The position numbers and the translations under genes are program-made. This document shows positions 28,071-36,372 of a stretch of 64,000 nt of DNA, one piece after another. The notes beneath the pieces are model-generated. The model did no database searches and was not told the origin of the DNA. It saw only the letters and a program-made list of their open reading frames with translations. The DNA is taken from the NCBI RefSeq assembly GCF_010500245.1, contig NZ_JAAGOX010000054.1:62001-126000 (forward strand), written 5' to 3'. How positions within the stretch are numbered: the stretch's first letter is position 1; each line of letters opens with the position of its first letter. The DNA is from Ruegeria sp. PrR005 (GTDB lineage: Bacteria; Pseudomonadota; Alphaproteobacteria; Rhodobacterales; Rhodobacteraceae).

Positions 28071-30287
28071 TCAAGTCGCTCCGCCCTCGATCCGGGTCAG
28101 ATCGGCGGTGCTGGAACAGACCTTGCGGATCTGGCTGAGCAGGTTCAGGCGGTTGCGCCGCACCACCTGGTTGTCGGAATTGACCTGCACCTGATCAAAG
28201 AAGGCATCGACCGGCGCGCGCAAGGCGGCCATGGCCGTCATGGCGGCGGCGAAATCCTCGGCCTTGAGCGCCGCGTCGATTTTCGCCTGTGCCTGATCCA
28301 GCGCGGCAAACAGCGCCTTTTCGCTGTCGGCTTCGGCGAATTTGATATCGGCGCCAAAGGAATATTCGACCCCGTCCTTCTCCTCGGCCTGGGTCAGGAT
28401 ATTGTTGGCGCGCTTGAAGCCCTGCACCAGATTCTCGCCATCCTCGGTCGCGATCACCGCGTTGAGCGCGCGGGCGCGCTTGACCAGCAGGTTGAGGTCG
28501 TCGTTGCCCTCCATCGCGATACAGGCGTCGATCACGTCGTGGCGGATGCCCTCGTCGCGCAGGAAGACCTTGAGCCGGTCATGGATGAAGGAGAGGAGAT
28601 CGGCGGAAAGATCCGGCACGTCCCCGGCCAGCGCCTCCAATGCGCCCGGATCGCCCAGCTTCTCCTTGATGGTCTCAAAGGCGGCGCCAAACACACCATG
28701 ATCAGCGATCTCGTCGATCAGGTCCGACAGCGCGGCCGCGCCATTGCTGGCGTGGTACTTGTGCCGCACCAGCTGCGCGTCGATGGGTAGGTCGAGCGGC
28801 AGGCGCAGATCGTTCGTCAGCACCAGCCGGATCACCCCCAGCGCCGCCCGGCGCAGGGCAAACGGGTCTTTCGACCCGGTGGGTTTCTCGTCGATGGCCC
28901 AGAAGCCGGTCAGCGTATCCAGCTTGTCGGCCAACGCCACGGTGACCGAGAGCGGCGCGGTGGGCACGTCGTCCGAGGGGCCAAGCGGCGCGTAATGCTC
29001 TTGCGCAACCGCGGCGATGGCGGCGTCATGGCCAGCGGCCGCGATGTAATAGCGGCCCATTAACCCCTGAAGTTCGGGGAATTCGAATACCATCTCGGAA
29101 CTCAGGTCGGCCTTGGCCAGTGTTGCCGCCTGTTCGGCCTGCCCGGAATCCGCGCCGACAACCGGGGCCAGTTCGCGCGCCAGCGCGGCGATGCGGCGGA
29201 TACGGTCGCCCTGACTTCCCAGCTTGTTGTGGAAGGTCACGTTTTCCAGCGCGTCCGTCCAGTCGGACATGCCCGCGCGCGCCACGCGCAGATCATTGTC
29301 CCAGAAGAACTTGGCATCGGCCAGACGCGCCGACAGCACCTTCTGGTTACCGGCCAGGATGGTGGCGCCGTTATCAGCGGTCTCGCGGTTGGCCACGGTG
29401 ACAAACCGTTCGATCCGGCCGGTCTTGGGATTGCGGACCGAGAAGAACTTCTGATGCTCGCGCATCGAGGTTTGCAAGACCTCGGGCGGCAGGTCCAGGA
29501 ACTCACCCCCGATCTGGCCCATCAGCACGACGGGCCATTCGACCAGCCCCGCGACCTCGGCCAGCAGGCCCTTGTCATCGACCAGTTCCAGCCCGGCGGC
29601 AAAGGCCATGTTCTGGGCGTCGTTCCAGATATGCTCGGCCCGCTCGACCGGGTCCAGCACCACAAAGGCGCGTTTGAGCTTTGTCTGATAATCCTCGAAC
29701 GAGGTGACGGAAAACCGGTTCGGCGCCATGAAGCGGTGACCGGCGGTGCTGTCGCCCGCCTTGATCCCGTCGATGTCGAGCGGCACCACCTCGGCCCCGG
29801 CCTCGGTGGTCAGGATACACAGGATCGACTGCAACGGCCGCACCCAGCGCAAGGACCCCGCGCCCCAGCGCATCGACTTGGGCCAGGGGAAGTTGCGGAT
29901 GGTGTCTTCCAGCACCTCGGCCACGATCGCCGCCGCCGGCCGGCCCGGCTTTTCGATAGTGGCGAAATAGATCGCGCCCTTGGGCGTCTCGCGCTCTTCC
30001 AGCTGGTCGCGGCTGATCCCGGCGCTACGCAGGAACCCCTCGACCGCCTGCTCGGGCGCGCCCACCTTGGGGCCCTTGCGCTCTTCGCGCAGGGTCGGGC
30101 TTGCGTCCAGCAGCCCCTCGATCGCCAGCACAAGGCGGCGCGGCGTGCTGAGTGCCGCGGCATGGGCATAGGTCAGGCCCGCCTCGACCAGACCGTCAGT
30201 GATCCGCTTTTTCAGGTCCTCGCCGGCACGCGCCTGCATGCGGGCGGGGATTTCCTCGGAAAACAGTTCGATCAGCAGGTCGGGCAT
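28071..30287 (-). CDS. glyS: Glycine-tRNA ligase, beta subunit
   Basis: 738 residues, starting PDLLIELFSEEIPARMQARA, the family's N-terminal signature. MREHQKFFSVRNPKTG lies near residue 265, and the C-terminal anticodon-binding region contains ALRRAALGVIRLVLTN and FFDQVQVNSDN. With GlyQ it forms the alpha2beta2 bacterial enzyme that charges tRNA-Gly. Here glyS is separated from glyQ by gltS, a small membrane-anchored gene, marC on the other strand and the decayed methyltransferase. It ends nine bases after gltS begins the gap upstream, suggesting a shared leftward transcript. Confidence 0.97.
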   Translation of the reverse strand: MPDLLIELFSEEIPARMQARAGEDLKKRITDGLVEAGLTYAHAAALSTPRRLVLAIEGLLDASPTLREERKGPKVGAPEQAVEGFLRSAGISRDQLEERETPKGAIYFATIEKPGRPAAAIVAEVLEDTIRNFPWPKSMRWGAGSLRWVRPLQSILCILTTEAGAEVVPLDIDGIKAGDSTAGHRFMAPNRFSVTSFEDYQTKLKRAFVVLDPVERAEHIWNDAQNMAFAAGLELVDDKGLLAEVAGLVEWPVVLMGQIGGEFLDLPPEVLQTSMREHQKFFSVRNPKTGRIERFVTVANRETADNGATILAGNQKVLSARLADAKFFWDNDLRVARAGMSDWTDALENVTFHNKLGSQGDRIRRIAALARELAPVVGADSGQAEQAATLAKADLSSEMVFEFPELQGLMGRYYIAAAGHDAAIAAVAQEHYAPLGPSDDVPTAPLSVTVALADKLDTLTGFWAIDEKPTGSKDPFALRRAALGVIRLVLTNDLRLPLDLPIDAQLVRHKYHASNGAAALSDLIDEIADHGVFGAAFETIKEKLGDPGALEALAGDVPDLSADLLSFIHDRLKVFLRDEGIRHDVIDACIAMEGNDDLNLLVKRARALNAVIATEDGENLVQGFKRANNILTQAEEKDGVEYSFGADIKFAEADSEKALFAALDQAQAKIDAALKAEDFAAAMTAMAALRAPVDAFFDQVQVNSDNQVVRRNRLNLLSQIRKVCSSTADLTRIEGGAT

Positions 30288-30296
30288 GGTCGGTCC

Positions 30297-31508
30297 TTAG
30301 AAATTGACGATCATCTGGATGACGACCGCATTGGCGATGTCCACAAAGAAGGCGGATACAAGGGGGAGCACGATAAAGGCAAGAGGCGACGGACCATAGC
30401 GCTTGGTCACGGCCGTCATATTTGCAATCGCGGTCGGTGTGGCGCCCAGCGCAAAGCCACCGAACCCCGCCGCCAGCACCGCTGCGCGGTAACCGCCGCC
30501 CATCGCGGGGAACAACACCAGCAGGATGAACCCCAGGGCAAACAGCGTCTGAAGCGCGATGATCACCGCCAGCGCCAGGCCGGTCTCGGCAATGGTCCAG
30601 AGTTGCAGGCTCATCAGCGACATCGCCAGGAACGCGCCCAGCGCAAATTCCGAAATCAGCGCCAGCGTCGGCGTGCGCGACACGCGCGGGGCGCGCGGAA
30701 ACAGCGCCGTGCGCAAGTTGCCCACCACGATGGCGGTCAGCAGGCAGGGCACGAAGAGCGGCAGTTTCAGCCCCATCTGGTCAATGCTCTCATACAGGCC
30801 ATACCCCAGCAGGATCGAGACGTTCAGCGTCAAAAGTACCCGCATCAGCGACTTGTGGTCGATCCGGGGCGGTTCCTCGTCCTGCTCGTTGGGCAGACCA
30901 ACGGTCAGTTCCTCGTCCGGGCGGTTCGGGGTCAGCTTGCGGCTGTCCACCAGATAGGTGGCGATGGGCCCGCCGATCAGCGCCGCGATCACCAGACCCA
31001 GCGTCGCCACCGCGACCCCCAGCTCGGTGGCCGCAGGCAGGCCGGTCACCCGCGCCACCTCGGGCGCCCAGGCGATGGCGGTGCCGTGTCCCCCGATCAG
31101 CGCGGCCGAGCCGAACAGCACCCCCGACTGCGCCGGAAACCCGAAGACCACCGCGCCCAGCACCCCGATGACATTTTGCGCCACGATTGTCAGCAGGGTC
31201 AGCACCAACAGGATCGCCAGCGGCTTACCGCCCGCGATCAGATCGCCAAGCCGCGCGTTCAGCCCGATCCCGGTAAAGAACAGCACCAGCAGGAAATCGC
31301 GCCCGGTCAGGTCAAAGGCCAGCTCGATCCCGAACCCGGAATAAAGCCCCAGTACCACCAGCGAGGCCAGCAATCCCCCCGTCACCGGTTCGGGGATGCT
31401 GAACCGTTCCAGAAACGGCAGCCGGTCGTTGATCCGCACACCGATCAGATAGACCGCCAGCCCCAGGGTCACGGTCATGAAGGCGGATATGTGCAGCGTT
31501 TCTGTCAC
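30297..31508 (-). CDS. gltS: Sodium/glutamate symporter
   Basis: 403 residues, about ten to twelve membrane helices. The two family reentrant-loop signatures are visible: ALIGGHGTAIAWAP in the first half and GFGGFALGATPTAIANMTAV in the second. GltS imports glutamate with Na+. It starts with GTG at 31508 and ends nine bases before glyS. It lies between the two glycyl-tRNA synthetase subunit genes on the same strand, which is an insertion into an otherwise housekeeping group. Confidence 0.92.
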   Translation of the reverse strand: MTETLHISAFMTVTLGLAVYLIGVRINDRLPFLERFSIPEPVTGGLLASLVVLGLYSGFGIELAFDLTGRDFLLVLFFTGIGLNARLGDLIAGGKPLAILLVLTLLTIVAQNVIGVLGAVVFGFPAQSGVLFGSAALIGGHGTAIAWAPEVARVTGLPAATELGVAVATLGLVIAALIGGPIATYLVDSRKLTPNRPDEELTVGLPNEQDEEPPRIDHKSLMRVLLTLNVSILLGYGLYESIDQMGLKLPLFVPCLLTAIVVGNLRTALFPRAPRVSRTPTLALISEFALGAFLAMSLMSLQLWTIAETGLALAVIIALQTLFALGFILLVLFPAMGGGYRAAVLAAGFGGFALGATPTAIANMTAVTKRYGPSPLAFIVLPLVSAFFVDIANAVVIQMIVNF

Positions 31509-31526
31509 CTGTCCCGGCCTGTCGCC

Positions 31527-32051
31527 TCAATTCTCGGGCCGGGCCGGGCATTCCTCGCCGACCACGGTGCCGTCATAGGCCTTTTGCCCGCAGTTGTTCA
31601 GCACATGCCAGGCATAGCCCCGCCCAGCCTCGGTCACGGCGACAATCCGGTCGACGCCATAATGCACGTTCTTGGCCCCCAGATAGGCCCGCGCGCGGCC
31701 GCTTTTCAGCGCCTCGTCGATTCCGCCCGCATCATAACACTCGAACCACGCGGGCGCGGTCAGCGGCTCGGGGTTCTCGACCGGGGTATAGGCCGCGCTC
31801 AGCGCATCGAGATCAAGCGGGGTGGTGAAACAAGCACGGTAACGAATGGGGGAACTGTCGGCGTCGATGGCCTGAAATCCTTCATAGGCGATGACCTCCG
31901 CCCGGTCGCCGCCCTGTGGCACCAGCGTCACATCCTGCCCCGGGCGCGGCTCGACCTCGTAATAGTAGCCGTAGACCTGAAGATAATACATCGACAGGCC
32001 GGCGCTCACGGCGCACAGCGCCAGCAGGATAACAAGAACTTTGCCGGTCAT
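31527..32051 (-). CDS. Conserved membrane-anchored protein of unknown function
   Basis: 174 residues. One N-terminal membrane anchor (KVLVILLALCAVSAGLSMYYL) is followed by a periplasmic domain with four cysteines (RACFTT, WFECYD, NNCGQ, EECPARPE), which could form two disulfides. GGAGAGAGAC precedes the ATG. It resembles a Rhodobacteraceae protein often found with the glycyl-tRNA synthetase genes (I recall the label DUF6446, unverified). No enzyme motif is visible. Confidence 0.75.
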   Translation of the reverse strand: MTGKVLVILLALCAVSAGLSMYYLQVYGYYYEVEPRPGQDVTLVPQGGDRAEVIAYEGFQAIDADSSPIRYRACFTTPLDLDALSAAYTPVENPEPLTAPAWFECYDAGGIDEALKSGRARAYLGAKNVHYGVDRIVAVTEAGRGYAWHVLNNCGQKAYDGTVVGEECPARPEN

Positions 32052-32143
32052 GTCTCTCTCCTTCTGCGCCGCGCGCTTTCGCCGGGCGGCAGAATCGTTC
32101 AGGGTGGGCTTTGATCTGTGCGCATAAATGTAGGAGACCGGCC

Positions 32144-32776
32144 GTGGATACCAGCTTTGCCGTCACTTTTTTCGGCGCGCTCTTCGCGATCATGAACCCG
32201 GTTTCCAGTCTGCCGATCTTTCTGAGCGTGACCGAAGGCGCCCCGGCGGCGGTACAGCGTCAGATCGCGCTGAAGGTCGCGCTCTATTGCTTCGTGCTCG
32301 GCGCCGCCTTTGCCCTGGCCGGTACACAGGTGCTGACGCTCTTCGGCATATCGACCGACGATTTTCGCGTCGCGGGCGGGCTGGTCGTCCTTCTGCTTGC
32401 GCTCAACATGCTGAACGGCGACGAAAGCAGCTCGCATCACGGCACCGATGACGAAAAACGCTCCTATCCGGCGCCGGACGCTGTGGCCTTCTACCCGCTG
32501 ACCTTTCCCATCATCGTCGGGCCGGGCACCATCACCACGCTCATCGTCTATGCCCACCAGGCGACAACGCCTGCGCATGTCACCGCCTTTGCCGCGGTCT
32601 TTGTCGGGATGGTCGCGCTGCTCGCGCTGACCTTCTACAACGCGCCGGCGCTGGCGCGGCACCTGTCGGGAACCGCCCGCGTGATCATGAGCCGCCTGAT
32701 GGGGATGATCCTGGCCGCCATCGCGGTCGGCATGATCGTGACCGGTCTCAAGACCCTGTTGCCCGGCCTGGCCTGA
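32144..32776 (+). CDS. MarC family integral membrane protein
   Basis: 210 residues with six predicted helices. The family opening is FGALFAIMNPVSSLPIFLS and the second-half signature is FYPLTFPIIVGPGTITTLIV. The start is GTG 32144, since AGGAG sits seven bases upstream; an ATG 11 codons earlier has no ribosome-binding site. MarC proteins are inner-membrane proteins without a proven transport substrate and, despite the name, without a firm role in drug resistance. Confidence 0.9.
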   Translation: MDTSFAVTFFGALFAIMNPVSSLPIFLSVTEGAPAAVQRQIALKVALYCFVLGAAFALAGTQVLTLFGISTDDFRVAGGLVVLLLALNMLNGDESSSHHGTDDEKRSYPAPDAVAFYPLTFPIIVGPGTITTLIVYAHQATTPAHVTAFAAVFVGMVALLALTFYNAPALARHLSGTARVIMSRLMGMILAAIAVGMIVTGLKTLLPGLA

Positions 32777-32780
32777 GCCG

Positions 32781-33380
32781 TCAGATCCAGTCGAGATTGA
32801 CCTTCGACGGTGAAAACCGCCCGGCCATGCGCGTCTTCAGCGCCCGAAACCGGTCGCGCAGGTCCGAAAACTTGCGTTCATGGATCTCGACCAGCTTCAC
32901 CCGGATCGGCGCAAAGAGATCCCGCGCGTCCATCTCTTCCAGGATATCCAGCTCCGCCCCCTCGATATCCATTTTCAGCATCGCGATATCGCCGTGATCG
33001 GCGATCAGCCCCTCCAGAAAGGCGGGAGAGCGATCATCTCGACCTCGATCACATCCGCCGCATCCGCGCTGATGCCGCGCCCACCGGGAAGTGTGGTGCA
33101 AGATCGAATTGGGCGCAGCGCTGAACCGGCGTTCCAGCAGCGAATAGGCATAAGGGTCGGGTTCGAAACAATGCACGGTGGCGCCCGTCGCCGACAGAAC
33201 CTCTGTCACGTCGCCCTCATTGGCGCCGCAGTCGATCACCACGTCACCGGGCCGCAGCATGGCCGCCGCCCCGGTCATGAAGCCCTCGCTTTGCGCCGTG
33301 CCAACCTGCCGTTTCAGCTGCCGCCGCGCCTTGCGCAGCTTTTCCTCATAGCGCTCGCGCGTCGCCTCTTCTATTCGGAT
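32781..33380 (-). pseudogene. FkbM-type SAM methyltransferase, frameshifted and without start codon
   Basis: Reading leftward, the SAM motif VVIDCGANEGDVTEVL and CFEPDPYAYSLLERRF are followed by NSILHH in one frame. About 70 bases around 33030-33100 make sense only in the next frame (GISADAADVIEVEMIAL). The original frame then resumes with PAFLEGLIADHG, MLKMDIEGAELDIL and KLVEIHERKF. Two compensating indels therefore scramble about 25 codons and the middle domain is short. Upstream, coding-like sequence (IEEATRERYEEKLRKARR) continues to about 33380, but the first available start is ATG 33278. Decay, not a working methyltransferase, is the simplest reading; sequencing error is the alternative. 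Confidence 0.75.
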
Positions 33381-33398
33381 GCCTCTGCCCTGATGTCC

Positions 33399-34334
33399 TC
33401 AGGCGGCAGCATAGCCCCCGGCGGTCGTCTGCACAAACGCATCCGCGCATTGCTTGGCCAGCGCCCGCACCCGGCCGATATAGGCCTGCCGCTCGGTTAC
33501 CGAGATCACGCCGCGCGCATCCAGCAGGTTGAAGATGTGGCTTGCCTTGATGCACTGATCGTAAGCCGGATGCGCCATCACGATGCGCTTGCCGGTCTTG
33601 GGGTCGTCATGGGTTTGCGCCAGGATCGCGGCACATTCCGCCTCGGCCTCTTCGAAATGCCGCAGCAGCACTTCGGTATTGGCCACGTCGAAGTTCCAGC
33701 GCGCATATTCCTCTTCGGTCTGCTTGAACACGTCGCCATAGCTGAGCGGAATAGGTGACTGCGGATCGTTAAACGGCATGTCCATCACATGGTCGATGCC
33801 CAGAATGTACATCGCCAGACGTTCCAGCCCATAGGTCAGCTCACCCGAGACCGGCGCGCAGTCATGCCCGCCCACCTGCTGGAAATAGGTGAACTGGCTC
33901 ACCTCCATGCCGTCGCACCAGACCTCCCAGCCCAGACCCCAGGCGCCCAGCGTCGGGCTTTCCCAGTCGTCCTCGACAAACCGGATGTCATGCAGCGCCA
34001 TGTCGACGCCGATCGCCTCCAGCGAGCCGAGATACAGCTCTTGCAGGTCGGGCGGGCTCGGTTTGATCAGCACCTGGTACTGGTAATAATGCTGCAACCG
34101 GTTCGGGTTTTCGCCATAGCGCCCGTCGGTCGGACGGCGCGAGGGCTGCACATAGGCCGCGGCCCAGGGGCTGCTGCCCAGCGCGCGCAGCGTCGTGGCC
34201 GGATGGAACGTGCCCGCGCCCACCTCCATGTCATAGGGTTGCAGGATGGCGCAGCCCTTCGAGGCCCAATAGGTTTGCAGCCGCAGGATGATTTCCTGGA
34301 AAGAGCGCGGTGCGGAGCGGGTCGTGTCGGTCAT
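33399..34334 (-). CDS. glyQ: Glycine-tRNA ligase, alpha subunit
   Basis: 311 residues. It is the catalytic subunit that activates glycine and partners GlyS. Characteristic blocks are [40 protein letters not shown] and [36 protein letters not shown] and the Met-rich [11 protein letters not shown] are also present. It is the first gene of the leftward glyQ ... glyS group and is divergent from the protease-like gene. Confidence 0.97.
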   Translation of the reverse strand: MTDTTRSAPRSFQEIILRLQTYWASKGCAILQPYDMEVGAGTFHPATTLRALGSSPWAAAYVQPSRRPTDGRYGENPNRLQHYYQYQVLIKPSPPDLQELYLGSLEAIGVDMALHDIRFVEDDWESPTLGAWGLGWEVWCDGMEVSQFTYFQQVGGHDCAPVSGELTYGLERLAMYILGIDHVMDMPFNDPQSPIPLSYGDVFKQTEEEYARWNFDVANTEVLLRHFEEAEAECAAILAQTHDDPKTGKRIVMAHPAYDQCIKASHIFNLLDARGVISVTERQAYIGRVRALAKQCADAFVQTTAGGYAAA

Positions 34335-34540
34335 CGGGCGGCCTCGGGCGCTGGAAAACGGGTCGCGCCTTTCCTATGCAAGCGGGGGGGCAGCGTCAAC
34401 GGCGCTTGTGGCGGCACGCCCGCCGCCGCTGCGATGATTGCGCCACACCCGTTTTTCCCCTGTTGCCGGGCATGGCATTTGCGCCAAATACCTGCATAAC
34501 CTGCTTCAACGATACGTATTTGAAGGTACGGAACCAAAGA

Positions 34541-36286
34541 ATGACCAGACTGTTTGCTGTAATCCTGTCCCTTGTTTCGCTGATTGCCTCGCCGCTCTTT
34601 GCCCAATCGGATACCGATGTCGTCTGGGTCCAGATCGAGGCGCAACCCAATCTGAGTACCGCCCAGGCACGGGCTCAGGATTATGCCGGCAGCCTGGGCG
34701 ATGTGGCCGGGTTCTCGCTGGGCGGTGGCTGGTACGGCATCGTGCTGGGCCCCTATCTGCGCCCCGATGCCGAACAGGTGCTGCGCGTCTACCGCGCCGA
34801 GGGCCGTATCCCCCGCGACAGTTTCATCGCCCTCAGTGCCGGGCTGGGCCAGCAGTTCTGGCCGATCGGCGCCAATGTCCTGGGTCAGGGCGCGGTCAGC
34901 GCCCCGGTTGAACAGACGGCCGAACCCGCCGCCCCCGCCACTCCCGCAGCGCAACCCGAACCGGCCGACGAAACCCCGGCCGAGGCGCGCCGCAGCGAAC
35001 AGGCGCTCAGCCGCGAGGAGCGCCAGGCGCTGCAAACCGCGCTTCAGGCGGCGGGCTTCTACAACGCCGCCATCGACGGCGCCTTTGGCGCCGGGACCCG
35101 CCGGTCCATGGCCGACTGGCAGAGCTTCAACGGGTATGAGGCGACCGGCGTGCTCACCACGCTCCAGCGCAGGGCGCTGATGGACCAGTACAACGCGCCG
35201 CTGATCTCGGTCGGCATGGCGCGGCGCTACGACTCGCAGGCCGGGATCGAGATGGACATGCCTCTTGGCGCGGTGCGCTTCAGCCGCTACGAGCCGCCCT
35301 TTGCCCATTACGAGGCCAGCGGCGACGAAGGCATCCGGGTGCTGCTGATCAGCCAGCCGGGCGACAAGGCGACGCTGTTCGGTCTGTATGACATCATGCA
35401 GACGCTGGAAATCGTGCCGCTCGACGGCCCCCGCGAACGCGGCAGCGACAGCTTCACGCTCGAAGGCCGCGGCAACGGCATCGTCTCCTATACCGAGGCG
35501 GCGCTCGCCAATGGCGAGATCAAGGGCTTTACCCTGATATGGCCGCAGGGCGACGAGGACCGGCGCGCCCGCGTTCTGGCGGCGATGAAAGAGAGCTTTA
35601 CCCGCACCGAGGGCGTGCTGGACCCTGCCGCAGGCGGCGATGCCGAACAGCGCGTCGACCTGGTGTCGGGCCTCCAGATCCGCAAACCGCGCCTGTCGCG
35701 CTCGGGCTTTTATGTCGACGGCAAGGGCACGGTGATGACCGTGGCCGAGGCGGTGACCGGCTGCACAAGGGTGACGCTGGATCATGATTACGAGGCACAA
35801 GTGATCGACACCGACGCCGGACTTGGCGTCGCCGTGTTGCGCCCGGTTGAGCCGCTGGCGCCGATGCAGGTGGCCGATCTGGCCACCGACGCGCCGCGCA
35901 TCAACGCCGAGGTGGTGCTGTCGGGCTTTTCCTACGAGGGCGTGCTGGGCGCACCGACGCTGAGCTTTGGCACGGTGGCGGATGTCTCAGGCCTGCGGGG
36001 CGAGACGGAACTTGCCCGGCTCAGCCTGACGACCCAGACCGGCGATGCCGGCGGGCCGATCCTGGATACCAGCGGCGCGGTGATCGGCATGTTGCTGGCC
36101 GAACCGGCAGGCAGCCAGCAACTGCCCCGCGACGTCAGCTTTGCCGCCAAGGCGCAGGCGCTGCGCGACGTACTGACCGTGGCGCAAGTTCCGGCACGGG
36201 ACGCTGTCGGCACAGGCACCGTCACGCCCGACGAGATGAGCCGCCGTGCAGACGGGATGACGGTTCTAGTCAGCTGCTGGAACTAA
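34541..36286 (+). CDS. Exported SPOR-like/peptidoglycan-binding protein with an inactive trypsin-like domain
   Basis: 581 residues. It has a signal peptide (TRLFAVILSLVSLIASPLFA), a SPOR-like segment (about 25-95, with GGGWYGIVLGPYLRPDAEQV), an Ala/Pro linker and a PG_binding_1 domain (about 163-205). A middle beta-rich region and a trypsin-like domain (about 380-540) follow. The triad is missing. The expected N-HV motif reads VMTVAEAVTGC (about 400), the DLAVL motif reads LGVAVLR (about 428), and GNSGGP reads GDAGGPI (about 500). It probably binds cell wall or a partner rather than cutting it. A trypsin-like protease label would be misleading. Confidence 0.8.
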   Translation: MTRLFAVILSLVSLIASPLFAQSDTDVVWVQIEAQPNLSTAQARAQDYAGSLGDVAGFSLGGGWYGIVLGPYLRPDAEQVLRVYRAEGRIPRDSFIALSAGLGQQFWPIGANVLGQGAVSAPVEQTAEPAAPATPAAQPEPADETPAEARRSEQALSREERQALQTALQAAGFYNAAIDGAFGAGTRRSMADWQSFNGYEATGVLTTLQRRALMDQYNAPLISVGMARRYDSQAGIEMDMPLGAVRFSRYEPPFAHYEASGDEGIRVLLISQPGDKATLFGLYDIMQTLEIVPLDGPRERGSDSFTLEGRGNGIVSYTEAALANGEIKGFTLIWPQGDEDRRARVLAAMKESFTRTEGVLDPAAGGDAEQRVDLVSGLQIRKPRLSRSGFYVDGKGTVMTVAEAVTGCTRVTLDHDYEAQVIDTDAGLGVAVLRPVEPLAPMQVADLATDAPRINAEVVLSGFSYEGVLGAPTLSFGTVADVSGLRGETELARLSLTTQTGDAGGPILDTSGAVIGMLLAEPAGSQQLPRDVSFAAKAQALRDVLTVAQVPARDAVGTGTVTPDEMSRRADGMTVLVSCWN

Positions 36287-36306
36287 GGTCCGCCCGAGCT
36301 TCAAGG

Positions 36307-36360
36307 CTGGGGGCGCTGCCCCCAGACCCCCGGAGTATTTCAGACCAGAAAGAAGCCAGA
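36307..36360 (-). repeat. Dispersed intergenic repeat, copy 5 (short type)
   Basis: Between the converging protease-like and ThDP-enzyme genes. The plus strand reads GGGGGCGCTGCCCCC, then CCCCCGGAGTATTT, then ACCAGAAAGAAGCCAGA. It has the same organisation as copy 1, in the opposite orientation to the full-type copies. Confidence 0.85.
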
Positions 36361-36372
36361 CCCGCGCCGCGA

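Noticed and set aside
25606-28194. Long open frame antisense to ppdK, and similar ones opposite the hut genes, glyS, trkH and ftsY
   Set aside because: These frames are His/Gln/Arg-rich, have no family motifs or ribosome-binding sites and exactly mirror G/C-rich codons of well-supported genes on the other strand.
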